This document shows positions 5,938 to 13,964 of a stretch of DNA of 13,964 bases, one piece after another. The notes under the pieces are model-generated. The model had not been told where the DNA came from. It worked only from the letters and a program-made list of their open reading frames with translations, and did no database searches. Both the position numbers and the translations under genes were made by a program. The stretch spans positions 1-13,964 of the forward strand of contig SHYF01000030.1 of assembly GCA_009692985.1 (NCBI GenBank), in the 5' to 3' direction. Within the stretch, counting starts at the first letter, position 1; every line of letters begins with the position of its first letter. This DNA comes from Dehalococcoidia bacterium (GTDB taxonomy: Bacteria; Chloroflexota; Dehalococcoidia; Lucifugimonadales; SHYF01).

Positions 5938-6675
5938 TTATGACGACGGCTGCATCCCCAGCCTCTCCCGCCCCGTGGGGCAGATGTCCGCCAGGACGCA
6001 GGAGTCGCAGAGGGGGCGCTGCGACCTGCAAACCCTGCGCCCGTGGGTGATCAGGTATACGTGGAACCTGTACACATCATCCGGTGCCACTATGGACTCC
6101 AGCAGGTCGTGGGCCTGGTCGGCAGTCACCTTGTCGCCGATGAGGCCCAGGCGTCTGGCTACCCTGTGGACGTGGGTGTCCACAGGCATCGCAGGCATAC
6201 CAAAAGAGAAGCACAGGACCACGGCGGCGGTCTTGGGCCCTACGCCGGGAAGCGCTTTGAGCCACGCCTTGGCCTCGGCCAGGGGAAGCGCCCGCAGAAA
6301 GTCCAGGTCGAGAGAGCCTCGCTCATCCATGACCTTGTTGAGCGCCGCCTTGATCCGGGGGGCCTTCTGCTGCGCCAGGCCGCCGCTGCGAATGCAATGG
6401 GCGATGGCCTCTACCTCTGCCACGGCTACTGCCTCCAGATTTCCAAAGGCGTCCATGAGCTGGCCAAAGGCCCGTTCTGCGTTTACATCGGATGTGTGTT
6501 GGGACAAAATGGTCACAACCAGCTCCGACACCGGGTCCCGGCGCTGTTGCCAAGGGAGCGGCCCATAGAGAGGCTCCAAAAGGGCAAGAATCTCTTGCGC
6601 ATTGGGGAGCGTATTATCTATGATGTGTTTGTTGGTTGGTATGCGAGCCACGTTTGTAGTCTGTTCCCTGCGCAT
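5938..6675 (-). CDS. nth: Endonuclease III (DNA glycosylase/AP lyase)
   Basis: A 245-residue base-excision repair enzyme that removes oxidised pyrimidines and nicks at abasic sites. The HhH-GPD domain is complete: the helix-hairpin-helix LPGVGPKTAAVVL carries the catalytic lysine (K148), and VDTHVHRVARRLGL carries the catalytic aspartate (D166). The C-terminus holds a C-x6-C-x2-C-x5-C cluster (C216, C223, C226, C232) binding a 4Fe-4S centre. It is somewhat longer than E. coli Nth (about 211) because of an N-terminal extension of about 25 residues. The ATG chosen lacks a good ribosome site, so the true start may lie further in. It is divergent from the small ORF at 6746 across a 70-base AT-rich gap. 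Stop TAA. Confidence 0.93.
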   Translation of the reverse strand: MRREQTTNVARIPTNKHIIDNTLPNAQEILALLEPLYGPLPWQQRRDPVSELVVTILSQHTSDVNAERAFGQLMDAFGNLEAVAVAEVEAIAHCIRSGGLAQQKAPRIKAALNKVMDERGSLDLDFLRALPLAEAKAWLKALPGVGPKTAAVVLCFSFGMPAMPVDTHVHRVARRLGLIGDKVTADQAHDLLESIVAPDDVYRFHVYLITHGRRVCRSQRPLCDSCVLADICPTGRERLGMQPSS

Positions 6676-6693
6676 CGATTGTAAATATGATTA

Positions 6694-6702
6694 TGCTATA
6701 CT
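6694..6702 (+). promoter_or_regulatory. Possible extended -10 promoter for small ORF/HEAT operon
   Basis: TGC-TATACT is a 5/6 match to the -10 box with the TG of an extended -10; no good -35 is seen. It lies 44 bases before the ATG at 6746, in the AT-rich gap between divergent genes. On the other strand CATAAT (6690-6695) could serve nth. Confidence 0.35.
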
Positions 6703-6745
6703 CCTCGCGACCACCCGTCACCCCCTTTAGGCCGGACTTTCTATC

Positions 6746-6895
6746 ATGAGTGACCGTATTTCGGAAGCTTTGAAAGAGTACGGCTCTAGGTTTCTGGAGA
6801 TACGTCTGGAGCGCACCGTAGACAAGCACGCGCTCCACCAATATTGTGCGGCACTCTCTGTCTCTACCAAGAAGTTTCATCCAACGCCTTCATGA
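6746..6895 (+). CDS. Small ORF (49 aa), possible TldD N-terminal remnant
   Basis: ATG at 6746, TGA at 6893-6895; the last two bases of TGA and the A before it form ATGA with the start of the HEAT-repeat gene. The first about 20 residues (SEALKEYGSRFLEIRLE) resemble the start of TldD/PmbA metalloprotease subunits (a 'LGADYAEIRLE' type motif), but the rest has no such likeness and the full enzyme is absent. It may be a degraded TldD start, or a real short leader-like gene translationally coupled to the next. No ribosome site is evident. Confidence 0.4.
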   Translation: MSDRISEALKEYGSRFLEIRLERTVDKHALHQYCAALSVSTKKFHPTPS

Positions 6896-7809
6896 CACTT
6901 GAACACTACCTCCAAAAGCTGACCAAAGAAGAAGTGCATTCAAAGCACTCCCTGCTGGTGCATCTATCGGCCCTGGACGGCGATGAAATGGACCAGTTCC
7001 GCACTTGGTGGCCCTCGCTGCCCGGGGAGCAGCGCCGCAAGCTCATAGAGCGGCTGGTCACGGTGGCCGAAGACAATGTGGATATGGATTTCAACGGAGT
7101 ATTCCGCCATTGTCTCAAGGACGATGATCCCAGGGTCCGTGAGCTAGCAGTGTCCGGCCTTTGGGAGTGCGACGACCATGTCCTGCTTGGCCCCTTGATG
7201 GCACTGGCAAAAGACGACCCTTCGGATGAGGTACGCATTTCGGCGGTATTAGGCCTGGGCAAGTTCGGCGCCCTGGCCGAAAGCGGAAAGCTCCTGCATC
7301 GGGATGGGGAGCGGATCAAAGACGTCTTGCTCTCTCTGCTGGATAACAATAGCGGAAGCATTGAGATACGCCGCCGCGCCCTGGAAGCGGTGGCCTGCTT
7401 CAACACGCCTCGGGTACGTGAGCTGATCCGGTTGGCGTACAACAGTCAAGAGTTCAAGCTGCAAGTTAGCGCCCTTTATGCTATGGGAAGGACCAGCGAC
7501 CCCGCCTGGTTGACCACCATTATCAACGAGACGAGCAGCAAGGAGACAGACATGCGGTACGAGGCAGCCACCGCCTGTGGGGAGATGGGAGAAGAGGAGG
7601 TGGTTCCTTATCTGATACCCCTCATAGAGGATGAAGACTCGGAAGTCCAGCTCGCTGCCCTCAAATCCCTGGGTGCCATCGGTGGGTTGTTAGCGAAGCG
7701 GGCCCTCAGGCGATGCGTCAAGACCGGGGACGATGCAATCCAGGAAGCCGCTCAGGAAGCCCTCCAGCACCTGGAGCTAGAGGAAGGCACTCTAGGGTTC
7801 AACTCTTAG
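6892..7809 (+). CDS. HEAT-repeat (PBS-lyase-like) protein
   Basis: A 305-residue, probably soluble alpha-helical scaffold. I chose the ATG at 6892, which overlaps the stop of the small ORF (ATGA); the frame is open back to a TTG at 6844 with no ribosome site. Residues 78-125, about 155-200 and 215-290 contain HEAT/PBS-lyase-type helix pairs (DPRVRELAVSGL, SDEVRISAVLGLGKFG, EIRRRALEAVACF, DMRYEAATACGEMG, DSEVQLAALKSLGAIGG). Such repeats bind proteins or cofactors; in phycobilisome lyases they attach bilins, but nothing here supports photosynthesis. The partner is unknown. The N-terminal 75 residues (YLQKLTKEE, WWPSLPGEQRRKLIERL) are also helical and less repeat-like. Stop TAG. Confidence 0.85.
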   Translation: MTLEHYLQKLTKEEVHSKHSLLVHLSALDGDEMDQFRTWWPSLPGEQRRKLIERLVTVAEDNVDMDFNGVFRHCLKDDDPRVRELAVSGLWECDDHVLLGPLMALAKDDPSDEVRISAVLGLGKFGALAESGKLLHRDGERIKDVLLSLLDNNSGSIEIRRRALEAVACFNTPRVRELIRLAYNSQEFKLQVSALYAMGRTSDPAWLTTIINETSSKETDMRYEAATACGEMGEEEVVPYLIPLIEDEDSEVQLAALKSLGAIGGLLAKRALRRCVKTGDDAIQEAAQEALQHLELEEGTLGFNS

Positions 7810-7887
7810 GGTTTCAATGCCACTCTGAGAGCTTGTGAGGGAATTGTAATTGCGAAAATAACCCAGCTTTCTTACTTGTCGTCTTAT

Positions 7888-7911
7888 CCCGCTCATCCTG
7901 AGCTTGTCGAA
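7888..7911 (+). repeat. CTCATCCTGAG-type dispersed repeat, copy 2
   Basis: CCCGCTCATCCTGAGC followed by TTGTCGAA matches the copy at 1361-1384 at about 21 of 24 positions, in the same orientation. It lies in the 275-base spacer 7810-8084, which otherwise shows no gene and no convincing terminator or promoter. Confidence 0.55.
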
Positions 7912-8084
7912 CCATACGAGCGGAGTATGTCTCAACTTCTTAAGTTAATTACGATAAGCCAGGGGTTTGGCTGCATGTCATCTGCCTCTTCTGGCGGGCG
8001 CACCAGCCTTGCCCTGCCAGGTTGACGCCGCCGTCAAGCCTTCTCTAGAATGATAGCCAGTGGTCCCAGGGGTCGAGGAATGAT

Positions 8085-8570
8085 ATGCCGCGTACTGCAA
8101 GAATAGAGCACCAGGTATCCGCTGGCGGTGTGGTCTACCGGGAAACGGAAGGCCAGCTAGAGGTTGTGCTCTGTGGACGGAAGTCACCTCTTCTATGGGC
8201 ACTTCCCAAGGGCACCCCTGACCAGGGGGAGAGTATTGAGCAGACCGCCCTGCGGGAGGTGCGGGAGGAAACGGGGCTGGATGCTGCCATTCAGACGCCA
8301 TTGGGATTCATTGAATACTGGTTCTCCCGCACACAGGACGGAGTGCGGTGCCACAAAAAGGTCCACTTTTATCTGATGGTCCCAACAGGCGGCGACCCAT
8401 CTCTGCACGACCCTGAGTTTGACCTGGTGCGATGGTTCGCCGAGCAGGAAGCATTGAAGGCTATGTCCTACGCCAGCGAGGTGGCCATCGTCAAAAAGGC
8501 GCTGTTGGCCGCTCGCGGAGAGTTCCGACCGAAGGTCGAGAGTCTCGACGAAGTCGGACGTATCGCCTGA
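8085..8570 (+). CDS. Nudix hydrolase
   Basis: A 161-residue pyrophosphohydrolase. The Nudix box is perfect: G43-x5-E49-x7-REVREETGL, ending about residue 65, with the metal-binding glutamates in place. It begins with ARIEHQVSAGGVVYR and has the LPKGTPDQGE loop seen in the MutT and diadenosine-polyphosphate branches. The probable substrate is a nucleoside diphosphate linked to another group (Ap4A-like or a damaged nucleotide), which the sequence cannot settle. GAGGA 5 bases before the ATG supports the start. The stop TGA overlaps the ATG of the acetyltransferase gene by one base (TGATG), so they are coupled. Confidence 0.88.
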   Translation: MPRTARIEHQVSAGGVVYRETEGQLEVVLCGRKSPLLWALPKGTPDQGESIEQTALREVREETGLDAAIQTPLGFIEYWFSRTQDGVRCHKKVHFYLMVPTGGDPSLHDPEFDLVRWFAEQEALKAMSYASEVAIVKKALLAARGEFRPKVESLDEVGRIA

Positions 8571-9163
8571 TGAGCACCAACGGCGCTATCCAGGCGGGCA
8601 AAGTCGTGCTGCGCGACAAACGGCTGGAAGACGCCGCCGATGACTATGCCTGGCGAGTAGACGAGGAGCTGGCCGCCTTGGACGCTGCCCCACCCCTAAC
8701 GCAGCCTTATCACCAGTTCCTGCGCTCTTACGAGGAGACATTCGACTTCCCGTCGCCCTGGTCGCAGCGATTCGCCATAGACACGCTGGACGGCAAGCAC
8801 ATCGGAAACTGCATGTGCTACGACATCAATCTGGCCTACGGTGAGGCGGAGGTAGGGATCATGATAGGGGACCGGGCCTACTGGGATAATGGATACGGGT
8901 CCCATTCCATGATTGGCCTTATTGACCACATGTTCGCGAGCACAAGCCTGCGCCGCCTTTATCTCCATACGCTGGAATGGAACCTTCGGGCCCAACGGAG
9001 CTTCGCGAAGTGTGGCTTCACCACCGTCCGGACAACACAACGCTACGGGTACAAGTTCATCCGTATGGAGATTTCCCGGGATCACTGGTTGGAAATACGG
9101 GAAGTGAAGCTGGCGGAGCTGCGCCGGGGGCAGGCAGCGGAGGGCGAAGTCCCATCGCCTTAG
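8570..9163 (+). CDS. GNAT-family N-acetyltransferase (RimJ/RimL-like)
   Basis: A 197-residue acetyl-CoA-dependent acetyltransferase. I chose the ATG at 8570, which shares its first base with the Nudix stop; an upstream extension to 8432 would lie wholly inside the Nudix gene. The GNAT fold is clear: GEAEVGIMIGDRAYWDNGYGSHSM (residues 91-114) holds the pyrophosphate-binding motif A (N-G-Y-G), and LYLHTLEWNLRAQRSFAKCGF (130-150) is the usual C-terminal motif. RimJ/RimL-type enzymes acetylate protein N-termini or small molecules; the acceptor is unknown. Its 3' end overlaps that of the convergent hydrolase by four bases. Coupling with the Nudix gene suggests joint expression. Confidence 0.86.
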   Translation: MSTNGAIQAGKVVLRDKRLEDAADDYAWRVDEELAALDAAPPLTQPYHQFLRSYEETFDFPSPWSQRFAIDTLDGKHIGNCMCYDINLAYGEAEVGIMIGDRAYWDNGYGSHSMIGLIDHMFASTSLRRLYLHTLEWNLRAQRSFAKCGFTTVRTTQRYGYKFIRMEISRDHWLEIREVKLAELRRGQAAEGEVPSP

Positions 9164-9798
9164 CTACTCAGCCAGAGTACGTCCCCACACAGGTCGCTTG
9201 AGTGGCGCTTGCCGGCGAAAACGGAGTGTTCCTCCTGCGCCTTGCGAATTGTTGTAGTGTCCCCGTGGCCGGGATATACAGCCGTATCCCCAGGCAGGAC
9301 CAGCAGCTTGTCCGCAATGCTTCTAACGATCTGTCGCAACTCTTTGGGTGTGGACGTGTGCCCTGGCCCCCCGGGGAACAGCGTGTCGCCGGTGAAAAGG
9401 CGGAGGCCAGTGAGGAAACACGCCGCTCCAGACGTGTGACCCGGCGTGTGGATGACTTTCAGCGCCACTGTCCCAGCCGTAATCGTCTGGCCGTCGGACA
9501 GGTGAAAGTCCGGCGCGGATGGCAGCTTGCTCGCCTCTGTGGCGTGAACGCCCACCGGAGCGCCCAGGGTGGAGCGTATCTTTTCGAACCCCAGCAGGTG
9601 GTCCATGTGAGTGTGGGTGATGAGAATGGCCTTGACAACTGTATGCTGGGCCACGGCTAACAGCTTCTCCGGCTCGGCAGGCGTGTCTATGACTATGCTC
9701 TCGTTGGTTTGCGGGCAAACGATGACATACCCATTGTTGCCATACGGCCCCATGGGTATCTTATGGACCAGGACTTCACCCTTGTAGTGCAGGGTCAT
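9160..9798 (-). CDS. Metallo-beta-lactamase-fold hydrolase (glyoxalase II-like)
   Basis: A 212-residue cytoplasmic hydrolase. Metal ligands are in place: THTHMDH (H62, H64, D66, H67), H121 in TPGHT, D138 in FTGDTLF, and H178 in YPGHGD. Together these match the glyoxalase II/hydroxyacylglutathione-hydrolase branch, typically two zinc or iron ions. The true substrate (a thioester or lactone) is unknown. The C-terminal about 30 residues (HSVFAGKRHSSDLCGDVLWLSS) are not family-typical. The start ATG has AAGGA about 10 bases upstream. A TACAAT box (9840-9845, minus strand) about 45 bases upstream is a possible -10. Stop TAA overlaps the end of the GNAT gene. Confidence 0.9.
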   Translation of the reverse strand: MTLHYKGEVLVHKIPMGPYGNNGYVIVCPQTNESIVIDTPAEPEKLLAVAQHTVVKAILITHTHMDHLLGFEKIRSTLGAPVGVHATEASKLPSAPDFHLSDGQTITAGTVALKVIHTPGHTSGAACFLTGLRLFTGDTLFPGGPGHTSTPKELRQIVRSIADKLLVLPGDTAVYPGHGDTTTIRKAQEEHSVFAGKRHSSDLCGDVLWLSS

Positions 9799-9897
9799 GT
9801 TCGATCTTCCTTCACCTTGCCAACCGTGCTCCTCCGGCTATTGTACTGTTTCTAACGCTTCATTAGTCATCGCTTGGCTGTGCTGGCCACACGGGGC

Positions 9898-10007
9898 AGT
9901 CCAAAGGGGGGCGTTACCCCCTCTGGCGGGGGAACTCTGGGGGACACGACGCCCCCAGAACCTTCTCCCCCTTCCTCAAAGAAAGAAGGGGGACTAAGGG
10001 GGATGGT
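9898..10007 (+). repeat. Composite palindromic repeat, copy C
   Basis: m1 (CCAAAGGGGG/ACCCCCTCTGG, 9900-9926), CGGGGG spacer, m2 (CTCTGGGGG/GCCCCCAG, 9935-9959) and m3 (TCTCCCCCTT/AAGGGGGA with an ACTAAGGGGG tail, about 9964-10006). It is the inverted counterpart of copy A at 1261-1348 with the same module order. It fills most of the 282-base spacer between the two hydrolase genes. Confidence 0.75.
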
Positions 10008-10063
10008 TCGGTACATGGCAGATCGGCGGCGGTGCGGTGCAATCGACCGCTCATCAGCAACAA

Positions 10064-10201
10064 CATTCCAATGCACTACGCTAGCGCCCCGGGCGACCTG
10101 GCAGTACAGCGTCTGCGATCTCCACGTGCGCGGCATGGCCCACCAACTGTTTGAACTTGGCGGGATCGCCGCCCGTGGCAAACCCGTAGTGCATTGGAAT
10201 G
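10064..10201. repeat. 17-bp perfect inverted repeat at the end of the UPF0173 gene
   Basis: CATTCCAATGCACTACG (10064-10080) is exactly the reverse complement of 10185-10201. The right arm encodes the metal-binding PMHYG segment of the hydrolase on the minus strand; the left arm begins immediately after its TAG stop. The arms are 104 bases apart. Confidence 0.85.
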
Positions 10202-10767
10202 GCAAAGCGGGGTTTGAGTAGCTGGGTGACAGCCTTGGCCGCCTCTGCTTCGTCCATGGTGTACGTGCCGCCGATGGGGAGCATAGCCACGTCCAGCTTG
10301 CCTATCTTTCCGAACTCGTCCACAAGACCAGAGTCCCCAGTGTGGAGCATTAAAGTCCCGCCTAGAGTGAATACGTACCCCACATTGAAGCTGTCGGCCC
10401 CCTTGTTCCGCGGATGGAAATCGTTGTATCCGGCCACAGCTTTGACGTTGACTCCAGCCACGTCCAAGCTATCCCCCTCCTTCATGACGTGCACGTTAGC
10501 AGTGACGCTGCCCCGCAGCCTGTTGACAATGCCGTTGTTGGGGCACACAAGCTGGGTGCCTGGCTTGGATACGGCATTAATTGTGTCAACGCTGAAGTGG
10601 TCGCCGTGCTCATGGGTTACAAGAATGATGTCTGCCTTGTCACTACCTATGTGCTCGGCATTCACCATGATTGGGTCAATCCAGACAATCTTGCCTGAGG
10701 CCTTGACCTTGAAAGCCGACTGGACGTACCGGGTGAACTCCGCCTGGGCGACTGTGATGCTGGCCAT
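10081..10767 (-). CDS. UPF0173-type metal-dependent hydrolase
   Basis: A 228-residue MBL-fold hydrolase of the UPF0173/UlaG-like type. Motifs: THEHGDH (residues 51-57), the FHPRNKG loop (117-123), TGDSG (143-147) and PMHYG (191-195), which with a C-terminal helix form the usual metal site. The family includes lactonases such as UlaG, but most members have no proven substrate. A GGGAGG ribosome site lies 7 bases before the ATG, and a near-consensus promoter lies upstream, so the gene is probably expressed on its own. The stop TAG is bordered by an inverted repeat copying the PMHYG-coding segment. Length agrees with the family, so the 3' end does not look truncated. Confidence 0.92.
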   Translation of the reverse strand: MASITVAQAEFTRYVQSAFKVKASGKIVWIDPIMVNAEHIGSDKADIILVTHEHGDHFSVDTINAVSKPGTQLVCPNNGIVNRLRGSVTANVHVMKEGDSLDVAGVNVKAVAGYNDFHPRNKGADSFNVGYVFTLGGTLMLHTGDSGLVDEFGKIGKLDVAMLPIGGTYTMDEAEAAKAVTQLLKPRFAIPMHYGFATGGDPAKFKQLVGHAAHVEIADAVLPGRPGR

Positions 10768-10818
10768 CTGTTTTCCTCCCTATGGACTCGACTATGCCAA
10801 AATCCTCAACCGCCCATG

Positions 10819-10846
10819 ATTATAGCTATGCCAGCACGCCAGTCAA
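10819..10846 (-). promoter_or_regulatory. Sigma-70 promoter of UPF0173 gene
   Basis: On the minus strand, TTGACT (10841-10846) and TATAAT (10819-10824) are separated by 16 bases: 5/6 and 6/6 matches to the -35 and -10 boxes. Transcription would begin near 10812, giving a leader of about 45 bases before the ATG at 10767. It is the clearest promoter in the window. Confidence 0.7.
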
Positions 10847-10865
10847 GCCAGCCACCGCCGTTCCA

Positions 10866-11156
10866 TCAACTCTCGTTGTTGAGCAAGGACTCCAGTTGTT
10901 TTTGCAACGTATTCAGGTGGAACGGTTTTTCTATGACAGGGTTGCCAGTTGCCGTCACGAACTCCCTATCTGCATGATTCACAATGTCGCCGGTGATGAA
11001 AATCACCCGGCGCGCCAATATGAGCCGCCGGGGGAGCGCGCGGCTGGACGGTTCCAATGCATGGTCCTCTGGCACGCGGTGGCTGGTCGCCAGGCATTCA
11101 TGGGTCTGTTTAAGCTGGCCTGCATGCGCTGTAAATGGTTCTTCCTGACTAGCCAT
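10866..11156 (-). pseudogene. Decayed response-regulator receiver domain
   Basis: The C-terminal half of this 96-residue frame is receiver-like: RVIFITGD, then FVTATGNPVIEKPF with the conserved Lys-Pro-Phe, then a last helix (LNTLQKQLESLL). The N-terminal about 45 residues do not belong to the fold. In another reverse frame, 11089-11106 reads D-P-stop-M-P-G, the place of the phospho-acceptor motif D-x-x-MPG. So the domain appears to be broken by at least one frameshift and a stop. The frame's ATG at 11156 has no ribosome site. The intact parent was probably a hybrid kinase or a regulator ending in a receiver domain; no kinase remains here. Confidence 0.6.
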
Positions 11157-11315
11157 TCTGTTGCCCCTTATCTATTGAACGCCAGTTGCTTACGCTCCCA
11201 CTGGCTGGTGGAGCCACTAGCAGGTTGATGAAAAACACACTCGACCATCCAGTTGGACCCATTCCATTCGCTACGCTCAATGACAGGCTCTGGCCAGGAC
11301 GTGTGTTGAAAGTAT

Positions 11316-11388
11316 ATCTGGGGGATACCCCCAGACCCCAAGCGGGAACCAAGGTTCCTTGCGCCTTCCTGGCTTTTGAGACAACGCC
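11316..11388 (-). repeat. Composite palindromic repeat, copy D
   Basis: Near-identical inverted copy of 2632-2705. On the minus strand it reads GGCGTTGTCTCAAAA, then a CAGGAAGGCGCA stretch, then the GGAACC/GGTTCC palindrome (m1') and m2 TCTGGGGG/CCCCCAGA. The differences from copy B are scattered single bases, including paired changes inside the GGAACC palindrome. It lacks module m3. Confidence 0.78.
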
Positions 11389-11650
11389 GGCAGCCTGTTA
11401 GAGGGGGACTGAATCATCTGGCCTTGTCCGTGTGCTCCATCGAGCACAACATGAGAGTATCGCGGGAGTGATTAAGGTGTAATAAAAGGGGCAGCCTTCC
11501 TCGTAACATTCCCGTAAAGATACTGCCGAGCGGGATATTGACTGGAAGGCCGATGGTGAATCTGGCCTTCTTAGTCGGCGGGGTTCGCAATGTGGTGGAT
11601 GGGGCGCAAAACCCACGACTTATGGGCATAAGCTAATTAGTTTGGCGCTT

Positions 11651-11738
11651 GCCTCACCCCCTCTCTAAATCTCCCCATTCTAGGGGAGAGGAGAAAATCC
11701 CTTCCCTCTTGATGGGGGAAGGTGAGGATGGGGGTGAA
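11651..11738 (-). repeat. Palindromic block related to module m3
   Basis: Contains CTCCCC/GGGGAG around ATTCTA (about 11670-11688) and CCTTCCC/GGGGAAGG around TCTTGAT (about 11699-11722), bounded by CCTCACCCCC and GGGGGTGA. On the minus strand the CTCTCCCC-to-GGGGGTGAGG layout matches m3 of copy B. Confidence 0.55.
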
Positions 11739-11860
11739 ACATCTGCCTAACTGCCCGCTAAGTTATTCAGTTGATGACCTAGCTCGTGGATTTGATAGCA
11801 CATGGAAAACCATCTGCGGTATGAGGGCTGGATACTGAAAGCTGTGCGTTGCCAAACAAG

Positions 11861-11895
11861 AAAGGGGGCGGACGCTTTCAGCGTCCGCCCCCTTT
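11861..11895 (-). terminator. groEL terminator, perfect 16-bp stem
   Basis: AAAGGGGGCGGACGCT (11861-11876) pairs perfectly with 11880-11895 over a 3-base loop. On the minus strand the stem is followed by CTTGTTT, and the T's of its own 3' end give a T-rich tail. It begins 19 bases past the groEL stop. Its symmetry would let it work from both sides. Confidence 0.85.
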
Positions 11896-11914
11896 AGCTG
11901 TAGGTTGATCCGGC

Positions 11915-13555
<1,641 letters not shown>

Positions 13556-13571
13556 TTATATGAGAGCTTTT

Positions 13572-13865
13572 CTATGAAATCTTGGCGAGGATGTCCGCCT
13601 CGCGGACGATGAGGTACTCCTGGTCGTTATCCTTGAACTCTGTCCCGGCGTACTTGGAGTAGACCACCTTATCCCCCGCCTTGACCTCAACGGTGATTCG
13701 GTTTCCCTTGTCGTCCACGCGCCCGGGACCTACCGCCACAACCTCCCCCTCCTGGGGCTTTTCCTTGGCAGTGTCGGGTAGCACCAGCCCGCTCTTGGTG
13801 ACCTCTTCCTTGTCCATGGGCTTGATGACTACTCTATCCCCTAGGGGATGAAAGCGTATTGCCAC
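13572..13865 (-). CDS. groES: 10-kDa co-chaperonin GroES
   Basis: A 97-residue lid subunit of the GroEL complex. It has [12 protein letters not shown] at the N-terminus, the mobile loop that contacts GroEL ([14 protein letters not shown], residues 20-33), [11 protein letters not shown], and [24 protein letters not shown] at the end. The start is GTG, with AAGGAGG (13871-13877) 5 bases upstream, unusually close but strong; no ATG fits. First gene of the groES-groEL operon; a CIRCE-like dyad lies 60 bases upstream. Length is normal for the family. Confidence 0.97.
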   Translation of the reverse strand: MAIRFHPLGDRVVIKPMDKEEVTKSGLVLPDTAKEKPQEGEVVAVGPGRVDDKGNRITVEVKAGDKVVYSKYAGTEFKDNDQEYLIVREADILAKIS

Positions 13866-13924
13866 TTTTTCCTCCTTATGATCTGACCGTGATAATCTAA
13901 CCGTGCAGTTGCGCTAAGCTAGGA

Positions 13925-13951
13925 TTAGCAGTCTCGGCCAGGGACTGCTAA
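13925..13951 (-). promoter_or_regulatory. CIRCE-variant operator of groES-groEL
   Basis: TTAGCAGTC-N9-GACTGCTAA, a perfect 9-bp dyad with the 9-base spacer of CIRCE (TTAGCACTC-N9-GAGTGCTAA). One base differs in each arm and the two changes compensate each other. CIRCE is bound by the HrcA repressor, which is released on heat shock; hrcA is not in the window. No convincing -35/-10 pair was seen nearby. Confidence 0.85.
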
Positions 13952-13964
13952 TACCTGGGACATG

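Larger units (their letters stand above)
11157..11860. other. Gene-poor, repeat-rich stretch
   Basis: No convincing gene in either strand; open frames at 11398-11629 have no ribosome site or recognisable motif. It contains an ATTCGCTACGCTCAATGACA segment (11268-11287), similar in style to dispersed repeats, copy D of the composite repeat, and the palindromic block at 11651-11738. The rest shows nothing I recognise. Confidence 0.5.

Noticed and set aside
1261..11738. CRISPR array
   Set aside because: The repeats are few, far apart, in both orientations and palindromic, with no regular spacers and no cas gene.

Overview
The window is a GC-rich bacterial chromosome segment with short intergenic spacers that are repeatedly occupied by G/C-run palindromic repeats. 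Gene content (groES-groEL behind a CIRCE-type operator, argC, an endonuclease III with an iron-sulfur cluster, a UPF0173 metallo-hydrolase, tandem short-chain dehydrogenase-like genes and a gas-vesicle-like gene) together with the style of these repeats suggests a Chloroflexota (Dehalococcoidia-like) environmental genome. That placement is an inference from general character, since no marker gene here fixes it.

Layout, left to right. 95-1024: membrane protein with an N-terminal zinc ribbon. 1025-1638: gene-free, with a composite palindromic repeat and a nested inverted repeat. 1639-1923: a GvpA-like gas vesicle reading frame broken by in-frame amber codons, overlapping by ATGA an unrecognised 225-residue protein (1920-2597). 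2632-2980: another repeat and a doubtful reverse-strand remnant. 2981-4600: two tandem SDR-family proteins whose catalytic residues are lost in different ways. 4656-4728 (-): tRNA-Glu(UUC) with an unusual C33. 4822-6675 (-): argC and, upstream of it, nth. 6746-7809: a small ORF coupled by ATGA to a HEAT-repeat protein. 8085-9163: a Nudix hydrolase coupled by TGATG to a GNAT acetyltransferase. 9160-10767 (-): two metallo-beta-lactamase-fold hydrolases separated by a repeat; the second has a near-consensus sigma-70 promoter. 10866-11156 (-): decayed response-regulator receiver domain. 11157-11860: gene-poor and repeat-rich. 11861-13951 (-): groEL and groES with a strong terminator and a CIRCE-variant operator.

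How the genes relate. Only a few blocks look like functional units: groES-groEL (heat-shock chaperonin, probably HrcA controlled), the SDR pair (18-bp gap, strong ribosome site; a possible heteromer), Nudix-GNAT, the small ORF with the HEAT protein, and the gvpA-like frame with its 225-residue partner. The rest is a mosaic of single housekeeping genes. The points most worth checking are the amber-interrupted gvpA frame, the complementary active-site losses in the SDR pair, the C33 tRNA, the modular palindromic repeat family and the inverted duplication of the metal-binding-motif segment of the UPF0173 gene.
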